Source: Nostoc sp. NOS(2021) (GTDB lineage Bacteria; Cyanobacteriota; Cyanobacteriia; Cyanobacteriales; Nostocaceae). From it: a stretch of DNA of 37,162 nucleotides. The notes below the pieces were generated by a model, which searched no databases, was not told where the DNA came from, and was given only the letters and a program-made list of their open reading frames with translations. The first letter of the stretch is position 1. The number at the start of each line of letters is the position of its first letter. The DNA is taken from assembly GCF_017115025.1 (NCBI RefSeq), contig NZ_JABXKM010000019.1, positions 1-37,162 on the forward strand, written 5' to 3'. Positions 31,675 through 37,162 of this stretch are shown one piece after another. The position numbers and the translations under genes were made by a program.

Positions 31675-31875
31675 ATGCAACTTAGTTATCTACCGCTTGC
31701 TTGGCTCAGTAAGATTGAGCAGTCTATTGTCAAAAAACATTTGATTGTGAAGCCAGACACACCTTTGCCACAAATCCTGGCATTGATGAAAAGAGCGATC
31801 GCCCCCATGCGATTGAGTTGTACAGCCTTTTTCAGGATAGTCCCGCAAGTGGAAGGCAACTCATGTCAGGCATAA
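31675..31875 (+). pseudogene. N-terminal CBS-domain remnant, overlapping the next gene
   Basis: 67 codons from the ATG at 31675. The first 40 residues (LPLAWLSKIEQSIVKKHLIV, then KPDTPLPQILALMKRA) read as the first strand and helix of a CBS domain, as at the start of several large Nostoc signalling proteins. The match then stops, and the tail (RLSCTAFFRIVPQVEGNSCQA) is unlike a CBS domain. The frame ends 13 bases inside the REC-GGDEF gene. I read it as the stump of a longer sensor protein; a real small protein or a translated leader for the downstream gene is possible. Confidence 0.45.
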
Positions 31876-32888
31876 GCCCATTTTCTGTTTCTAAGCAACC
31901 ACCACTGATTTTAGTGGCTGATGATGACAAGACCATGCGAGTGTTGTTGCGTAAAGCTATGGAACAAGAAGGTTATCGAGTGGTCGAAGTCAATGATGGT
32001 AAACAATGTTTAGATGCTTACGAGGCTCTCAAACCCGATATAGTTTTGCTAGATGCTGTAATGCCTGTGATGGATGGCTTTACCTGCTGTCAGGAGTTGC
32101 ACAAGATTGCGATTAATAATATAATACTAGCCCCTGCACCCTTTGATACTGACTCGGGCTTTAACAATACTATGATCTCCAAGATGTGGGAGCGCACTCC
32201 CATATTGATGATCACATGCTTGGACGATGAGGAATCCGTAAAGAAGGCTTTTAAAGTAGGGGCGACTGATTACGTCACTAAGCCAATAAATTTAACTGTA
32301 TTCCGCCATCGGTTGCGCGAATTGCTAAAGCAAGCGCAGGTTTACAAAGAATTAAAGGCTACAATCCAAGCTTTCCACCATCTCGCCAATGTAGATGGCT
32401 TAACTGAGTTGGCAAATCGCCGCTGCTTTGACGGTTATCTCAATAATCAGTGGATTGATCTCATACAAAAGGAATCTCCCTTGTCAATGATTTTGTGTGA
32501 TATCGACTTTTTTAAATTTTATAACGATAAATATGGCCATCCTGCTGGAGATGTCTGTTTACAAAAGGTGGGTGCTGTCTTAAGCGTTAAGGCCCAAAAA
32601 CATCAGGATTTAGTAGCCCGTTATGGTGGCGAAGAATTTGCTGTGATTATGCCAAACACCCCTGCATCTGGCGCAGTTCACGTTGCCGCAGCGATACAAG
32701 CAGGAATCAAAGATTTGCAAATTGTTCATGACGGTTCTGCGGTGAGTCAGTATGTCACCCTCAGTATGGGCATGGCGACTGTTGTCCCCACTTGGGAATC
32801 CTCACCTTTAGATTTGATTGTGCGGGCAGATAAAGCACTCTACCAAGCAAAGGCCGGGGGGCGCGATCGCTTTATCTCAAGTTCTTAA
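31863..32888 (+). CDS. Response regulator with GGDEF (diguanylate cyclase) domain
   Basis: 341 residues from the ATG at 31863, chosen for its Shine-Dalgarno (GGAAGG, 6 bases upstream). The receiver domain (about 14-150) has the acidic pair in LVADDDKTM, phospho-acceptor D64 in VLLDAVMPVMDGF, T in ILMITCLDDEES and K in YVTKPINL. An insert of about 20-25 residues (around IILAPAPFDTDSGFNNTMIS) sits between the phospho-acceptor loop helix and the next strand. The GGDEF domain (about 180-340) has G255-G256-E257-E258-F259, so it should make cyclic di-GMP. The inhibitory RxxD site reads KHQD, lacking the arginine, so product inhibition may be weakened. It is convergent with sasA. Confidence 0.9.
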   Translation: MSGISPFSVSKQPPLILVADDDKTMRVLLRKAMEQEGYRVVEVNDGKQCLDAYEALKPDIVLLDAVMPVMDGFTCCQELHKIAINNIILAPAPFDTDSGFNNTMISKMWERTPILMITCLDDEESVKKAFKVGATDYVTKPINLTVFRHRLRELLKQAQVYKELKATIQAFHHLANVDGLTELANRRCFDGYLNNQWIDLIQKESPLSMILCDIDFFKFYNDKYGHPAGDVCLQKVGAVLSVKAQKHQDLVARYGGEEFAVIMPNTPASGAVHVAAAIQAGIKDLQIVHDGSAVSQYVTLSMGMATVVPTWESSPLDLIVRADKALYQAKAGGRDRFISSS

Positions 32889-32889
32889 T

Positions 32890-32910
32890 TGTCATTTGTC
32901 ATTTGTCATT
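32890..32910. repeat. Heptanucleotide STRR (TGTCATT)3
   Basis: Three exact units between the 3' ends of the convergent REC-GGDEF and sasA genes. Confidence 0.85.
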
Positions 32911-32933
32911 TGTGAATGCCCAATACCCAATAC

Positions 32934-34121
32934 CTAAGAAGGATAAACTGGCAGTGTGAAGTGGAACCATGCTCCGTTATTGGGGGCAGAGTCCACCCAA
33001 ATTTGGCCATAATGTGCCAGGATGATGCGTTGGCATAAACAAAGACCAATGCCGTAACCTTCTGTACCTTCATCCCGTTGCAGGCGGAAGTGGTTTTCAA
33101 AGATGCGATCGCGATTCTCTACAGGAATACCAGGCCCATTATCGCCAATACTAAACTGAACTTTTTGGGTAGTGCGGTGTAATCCGCCAACGCTAATCTT
33201 GCCACCTTCTGGGGTGTATTTGATGGCATTATCCAACAAATTTACTAGCACTTGGCGGATGCGTTCTGGGTCAGCATATACGTATGGTAAGTCATTGGGA
33301 ATATCCGTTTCTACCTCTTGGGATTTGGCGGTGTAGCGATCGCACAATTCTTCCAGTACATCTAAACACAGTTTACCCAGCTGTACTTTTTGTGGTAAAA
33401 TAGGAAACTCTGTATCTTTGCCACGACCTACCTGCAAAAGATCGGCAATCATCCGATCAATGATCTTAGTTTGATTGCGGGCTTGTTTTAGTAGATGGGC
33501 CGTCATGGATGGTTTGAGGCGCTGGAATTCCCCTGTATCTAAATTGTAGTTAGATTGGAGAGTTTCTATGGCGATCGCGACAGCAGTTAGCGGATTGCGG
33601 AGATCGTGTGCCAGCATCGCAATTACCCGATCTTTAAACTGTAGCTGCTCTTGGAGGTGATCTTTTTCCTGTTTCAAGCGAAAAATTTCGTCTGAGAGTC
33701 GGATTAGTTCAGCAGAAACAGCAACTGAACGGATAGTGGATTTGGGTGATGTCACTCTAGCATTATCATCTATACGTTCTTGTAAGTCTTCTTGTAATTT
33801 TAAGTAGGCATCTACAGCGGCTTGCCAGCGAGGCCACCAGTTTTGCAATTGTGCTACTATATTACTCCCAGCCAGAACCTGTTGTGGTTCGGGATGAATT
33901 TTGATTAAAGCTGGCGTTGCGATCAATTTAAAATGTTCTGCTAAGTAAGGTTGTTGTCCAACATCGATAATTTGAAGTTCAAAACTATACTCAGCCTGCA
34001 ATTCTTTTAAGTAAGCACGTATTCGCTGCACCTGTTGTCGGGACTTGGGGCGTCCATCGACAAACAGTAACAGCTGGAGTGGAGCCTCAGAATAAATAGG
34101 CTGATCCTGGGAAACTTGCAT
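32934..34121 (-). CDS. sasA: Circadian clock output histidine kinase SasA
   Basis: 395 residues from the ATG at 34121; a TTG nine codons upstream is open but unlikely. The N-terminal 100 residues are the KaiB-like thioredoxin-fold sensor domain ([20 protein letters not shown] then [20 protein letters not shown]), which in SasA binds KaiC. A linker coiled coil leads to HisKA with H172 in [13 protein letters not shown], then the ATPase domain with [23 protein letters not shown] and [10 protein letters not shown]. SasA autophosphorylates on interacting with KaiC and passes phosphate to RpaA to drive rhythmic gene expression. Neither kai genes nor rpaA are in the window. All kinase motifs are intact. 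Confidence 0.96.
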   Translation of the reverse strand: MQVSQDQPIYSEAPLQLLLFVDGRPKSRQQVQRIRAYLKELQAEYSFELQIIDVGQQPYLAEHFKLIATPALIKIHPEPQQVLAGSNIVAQLQNWWPRWQAAVDAYLKLQEDLQERIDDNARVTSPKSTIRSVAVSAELIRLSDEIFRLKQEKDHLQEQLQFKDRVIAMLAHDLRNPLTAVAIAIETLQSNYNLDTGEFQRLKPSMTAHLLKQARNQTKIIDRMIADLLQVGRGKDTEFPILPQKVQLGKLCLDVLEELCDRYTAKSQEVETDIPNDLPYVYADPERIRQVLVNLLDNAIKYTPEGGKISVGGLHRTTQKVQFSIGDNGPGIPVENRDRIFENHFRLQRDEGTEGYGIGLCLCQRIILAHYGQIWVDSAPNNGAWFHFTLPVYPS

Positions 34122-34942
34122 GTAATCGTGTTTCAGCACTCGTAACAACCCGGTGACGCTTTACAGAAAGTAAAATGGACTGACGGTTGTCGATGGTCGT
34201 TGTTTTTTCTTCAATTTAATATCTATTTTAGATTTTCATACTCTTATCAGAACTGCGTTTTTGACATCAGACATATCTTTTTGCTGCCTTTTGCCCCTTT
34301 TTGGCTAACTTCATCTCCAAGAAACACCCTTGCCCTTGAATATAAGTCTTAATTTGCCCTGAATCAAAATTTTCGCCAGAGCCAGCAGGTGAAAGGTTTA
34401 ATATTATGTCAAATCGGCTAGTGCAGCACCATGTCAATTCGAGTTCTCGCTTTGAACAAGCGATCGCCTAAGCAAACGCAGATGCTAATTGTATCTACTC
34501 TATCAGCAAGCTGTTAACTGTTCAGACCAAGTTTCTAGAGGGTTTTCTCAACCGCCAGTGCATCCGATGAAGTGTCTTTTTTGTCTCTACCCAATCCTAC
34601 TGATGATTGGGAAACAGCCATAGCTAACAGATATTAGGGAAACTGTTGCAACACTTGATTGCTTTGCCTATGACCCCATTCGCCAAGAATAACGAACTTA
34701 CGCCAAGTTCCTGGAATTGCTTAATACTGGCATTTTCCAGCTATTGCTTTACTCAGCTTACCATCGTCAGATGAATAATTTCCAGAATCGATTGTAAGCC
34801 AGCGTTAGCAAACTTTATCCATTCCCCTCCTTGGGTGAGGCTAAGGGGGGCTTTAGTCCTAGTCTATCACTTTAGTTGCTTGGCGTAGGCTTTGCCCGCC
34901 TTCGGCATCGCCTGACTGCTAGTGCATCTTGAAGGAGAGTGA
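34122..34942. other. Long intergenic region upstream of sasA and the RNA-like segment
   Basis: It contains the sasA promoter and degraded-looking sequence. Short protein-like stretches occur on the plus strand in different frames (LPNPTDDWETAIANRY at about 34586-34633, ETVATLDCFAYDPIRQE at about 34640-34690), each ended by stops, hinting at an old frameshifted gene. A 28-codon frame begins at 34432. A dispersed GC-rich palindromic repeat lies at 34882-34912, just before the RNA-like segment. No intact gene. Confidence 0.45.
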
Positions 34943-35085
34943 ACTACCCACACTGACTTTGAGCTTGCCTTGTACAGTGTCGGTTTCTGTAATCAAAGGG
35001 GAGTGCCTAAACTTAGACTTTCGCCCAAGTTTAGGACTTACCACCCCTCCTACAGCAGAGACGGCTGAACATAGGAGCCTTTAGC
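34943..35085 (+). ncRNA. Candidate orphan HEARO / IscB-type omega RNA
   Basis: A compact structured segment. ACACTG (34950-34955) pairs with CAGTGT (34975-34980). CCTAAACTT (35006-35014) pairs perfectly with AAGTTTAGG (35027-35035) around a loop containing TTTCGCCC. AGGGG (34997-35001) can pair with CCCCT (35044-35048) to enclose that hairpin. The segment follows GTGA (34939-34942), the sequence reported in front of HEARO elements, and ends at a Shine-Dalgarno AGGAG (35073-35077) and ATG (35086) where the IscB/IsrB nuclease frame would normally begin. That frame stops after eight codons, so the nuclease is missing. Identification rests on my memory of these RNAs and on the layout, not on a model search. 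Confidence 0.5.
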
Positions 35086-35292
35086 ATGATTTATTCTTGC
35101 CTACTTACTTAACCTGTCATAATCCCAGTAGTGGAGTAATAGCTTAGAGTACCAAAATCACAAAACTCATATCTAGCAAGCGTTCCAGATTTATTTGTAT
35201 TTTTTTTCCGAAAATGTTAGTTTGTCAGAATTTTAGGGAAATCTATAAATAAGCATGGGAATAAAACCTAATGGCTGTAAAACAAAGACAAC

Positions 35293-35313
35293 ACGGTAGC
35301 TTTTTGCTACCGT
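35293..35313. terminator. Hairpin ACGGTAGC-TTTTT-GCTACCGT
   Basis: A perfect 8-bp stem with a 5-base loop, followed at 35321 by six T residues. It could end transcription entering from the RNA-like segment on the plus strand. Confidence 0.5.
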
Positions 35314-35455
35314 TTACTAATTTTTTGAGATATCATCATCTTCACGAATACGAAGAAAAGCAGGGGAAGCAAGGGAAGCAATGCCCAATGCCCCAATCCC
35401 ATTTAATGAACAGTCTGCGCTAGGGTAGGAATTGAAACTCAATTTGTGATTTCCT

Positions 35456-36850
35456 GTGCTTCCCTGTAAACGTCCAGCTGTATTTCTAATTTGGGCTGTT
35501 CTACTCACTTCGTTAACAGCCTGTGCTAACAGTCCAGTCGCCAAAAACCTTGAGCAATCTTTGGCGGCAGATCCTAAGCTGCAAAACAATCCAGCTGTCT
35601 TTGGAGAATCTCAGGTTAACCAACCGCAAGCACAGCAAAACCAATCAACAATTCAGTTACCAGCTGATTTTCCTAAAGATATTCCACTATATTCCAATGC
35701 CAAACTACAGGAAGTTACACCTGCTAGCGGCTCAGAAAACAGAGTCTCAACTCGTTGGTTGAGTTCTGACCCCAGCAACTTTATTGCTAGCTTTTATCGC
35801 AGTCAGTTTCAAACAAATAACTGGCATATTTTACAACAGCCAACAGATGATGCCGGAGGTGCTTTTGAGGCACGTCGTAACGATTTGCTGTTGAAGGTTT
35901 CCATTCAGCCGAAATCAGTTACTAACGCCACACCTAATCAACCCCAAACAGCCACTGAATTACTGATTGAGTACGTACCGAATAGTACTGCAACGGCACA
36001 ACCTACCCCAACTACAAATCCTAACGAAACTACTAACGCTGTTCCTCAACCAGGCAATCCACAGTTCATTGGCCCGGTACCACCTGCAAATTTGGCAGCA
36101 CAGCCACCAAGCACGGCTAATAATCAAACAACTCCTACAGCCACACCTGAATCTCAGGCATTCAACGATCTGAACAAGGTGCCGCAAGAATGGCGGCAAC
36201 ACATCCAAGACTTGGCTGCATTAGGTGTTTTGTCTCTAGAACCAAAGGCAACTAAGAGCAACTCCACTACCACAACTAACCAGTTTGAACCCAGTAAAAT
36301 CGTTACACATCGGGAATACGCCCGTTGGCTAATTGCTGCTAACAATGCTATATATGCCAGCAATCCAGCTAAACAAATTCGCTTGGCATCAGAAAGCACT
36401 CAATCAGCTTTTAGTGATGTGTCGGCAAAAGACCCTGATTTTCCAGCAATTCAGGGATTAGCCGAAGCTGGGTTAATTCCCAGTCCTTTATCTGGAGATT
36501 CTACAGTAGTTTTGTTTCGTCCTGATGCACCCCTAACGCGGGAACAGTTGCTACTGTGGAAATTACCCCTAGATACTCGCCAAGCTTTACCCTCTGCTAA
36601 CTTAGATGCGGTCAAACAAACCTGGGGTTTCCAAGACGCAACGCGAATTGACCCCAAGGCTTTAAGAGCAGTCTTGGCTGATTACCAGAATAGCGAACAA
36701 TCGAATATTAGGCGGGTGTTTGGTTATACGACTCTGTTTCAACCTAAAAAACCAGTAACTCGTGCTGAAGCTGCTACAGCTTTGTGGTATTTCGGCACTC
36801 AGGGGGAGGGTGTATCGGCTGCTGAAGCTTTGAAATTAAAGCGCGGTTAG
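35456..36850 (+). CDS. SLH-like domain lipoprotein
   Basis: 464 residues, GTG start; an in-frame TGA lies three codons upstream, so no longer start exists. The N-terminus is a lipoprotein signal (VFLIWAVLLTSLTACANSPV) with lipobox LTAC, placing C23 as the lipidated residue. A domain at about 65-170 (LPADFPKDIPLYSNAKLQEV, FIASFYRSQFQTNNWHILQQ) resembles exported domains found in several cyanobacterial proteins. A Pro/Thr/Gln/Asn-rich linker spans about 175-235. The C-terminal half has S-layer-homology-like segments (WRQHIQDLAALGVL, THREYARWLIAANNAI, PAIQGLAEAGLIP, PLTREQLLLWKL, VTRAEAATALWYFG), which in cyanobacteria may link the outer membrane to peptidoglycan. No ribosome-binding site is obvious. 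Confidence 0.78.
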   Translation: MLPCKRPAVFLIWAVLLTSLTACANSPVAKNLEQSLAADPKLQNNPAVFGESQVNQPQAQQNQSTIQLPADFPKDIPLYSNAKLQEVTPASGSENRVSTRWLSSDPSNFIASFYRSQFQTNNWHILQQPTDDAGGAFEARRNDLLLKVSIQPKSVTNATPNQPQTATELLIEYVPNSTATAQPTPTTNPNETTNAVPQPGNPQFIGPVPPANLAAQPPSTANNQTTPTATPESQAFNDLNKVPQEWRQHIQDLAALGVLSLEPKATKSNSTTTTNQFEPSKIVTHREYARWLIAANNAIYASNPAKQIRLASESTQSAFSDVSAKDPDFPAIQGLAEAGLIPSPLSGDSTVVLFRPDAPLTREQLLLWKLPLDTRQALPSANLDAVKQTWGFQDATRIDPKALRAVLADYQNSEQSNIRRVFGYTTLFQPKKPVTRAEAATALWYFGTQGEGVSAAEALKLKRG

Positions 36851-37162
36851 TCTCTCGATAGCATAAAAGTGGGCAATTTCCACCCTTTAGTATGTAGAAT
36901 TTTCCATTTCTTTGTAATATACCTATTTTTATCAAGAAACTGTAAATCTAAGTATTTTCAGCGTTTTTATCTGGGTTTGATAAACTTTTAAGGGATAGTT
37001 AAGTAAAACAACGTAAATTAACTCAATAGACGTACTTAGTTTTGAAGTAACTCAAAAGAGGAGTTATCAGACTATTGCCCTTTGATTACTTTTGAACAAA
37101 AGACTTCTTGCATAAATCAAAAAAAGAACCCCACCCCGCCTTTGACTTACGTCAAAGTCTCC
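36851..37162. other. Intergenic sequence to the window edge
   Basis: No gene found. A perfect palindrome CTTTGAC-TTAC-GTCAAAG lies at 37140-37157, preceded by a C-rich patch and a run of A; on the minus strand this reads as a hairpin, G-rich patch and T-run, possibly a terminator for a gene beyond the window. Confidence 0.45.

Noticed and set aside
34432..34518. 28-codon frame (MSIRVLALNKRSPKQTQ...)
   Set aside because: Too short and without a ribosome-binding site or family resemblance; it includes a HIP1 site, which is common by chance here.

Overview
The window is chromosomal DNA from a filamentous, heterocyst-type cyanobacterium of the Nostoc/Anabaena/Calothrix group. Four things point there: the HIP1 octamer GCGATCGC is scattered throughout; heptanucleotide short tandem repeats (STRRs) and GC-rich palindromic repeats sit in many intergenic gaps; lineage marker genes are present (circadian kinase SasA, a CRR7-like NDH-1 protein, a DUF2854 protein shared with chloroplasts); and families abundant in Nostocales occur (CHAT-TPR, Uma2, DUF29, PPC/ELWxxDGT). 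No rRNA, tRNA, CRISPR array, prophage or intact transposase was seen.

Layout. 1-3.6 kb: N-terminal part of a divergent DinG-type helicase (minus, cut by the window edge), an M48 metalloprotease, a small LTxxQ/Spy-like exported protein, a MITE-like element with 10-bp flanking direct repeats, and a Uma2 nuclease-fold gene. 3.6-5.3 kb: lysS with a C-terminal KTSC domain. 5.6-9.9 kb: a likely operon of a HigB/RelE-type toxin, an unusually long XRE antitoxin and a 1044-residue TPR-CHAT caspase-like protease. It is driven by a consensus promoter whose -35/-10 spacer contains a perfect palindrome. 10-17 kb: DUF29, a membrane-anchored VOC protein, a sigma-factor-like protein, a TPR protein, an exported protein, DUF2267, and an orphan sensor kinase whose sensor domain contains a translated heptamer tract.

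17.3-25.8 kb is surface-directed: a 910-residue PPC/ELWxxDGT protein, followed by what reads as a chaperone-usher system (two exported subunits with matching C-termini, a PapD-like chaperone, an usher-like outer-membrane protein with added Ig-like domains). A MITE-like element lies between the two subunit genes. 25.9-31 kb: ppk1, a single-domain response regulator, a small coiled-coil protein, DUF2854, a PD-(D/E)XK protein and a CRR7-like protein. 31.6-34.1 kb: a CBS-domain remnant overlapping a REC-GGDEF regulator, convergent with sasA. 34.1-35.5 kb is a long gap holding a structured segment that I read as an orphan HEARO/IscB-type omega RNA without its nuclease. 35.5-36.9 kb: an SLH-like lipoprotein.

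The most interesting parts are the toxin-antitoxin-CHAT operon, the cyanobacterial chaperone-usher locus, the candidate orphan omega RNA, and the 7-bp repeat tract inside a sensor-kinase reading frame. All functional calls are from reading the sequence and from memory of protein families; no database search was run.
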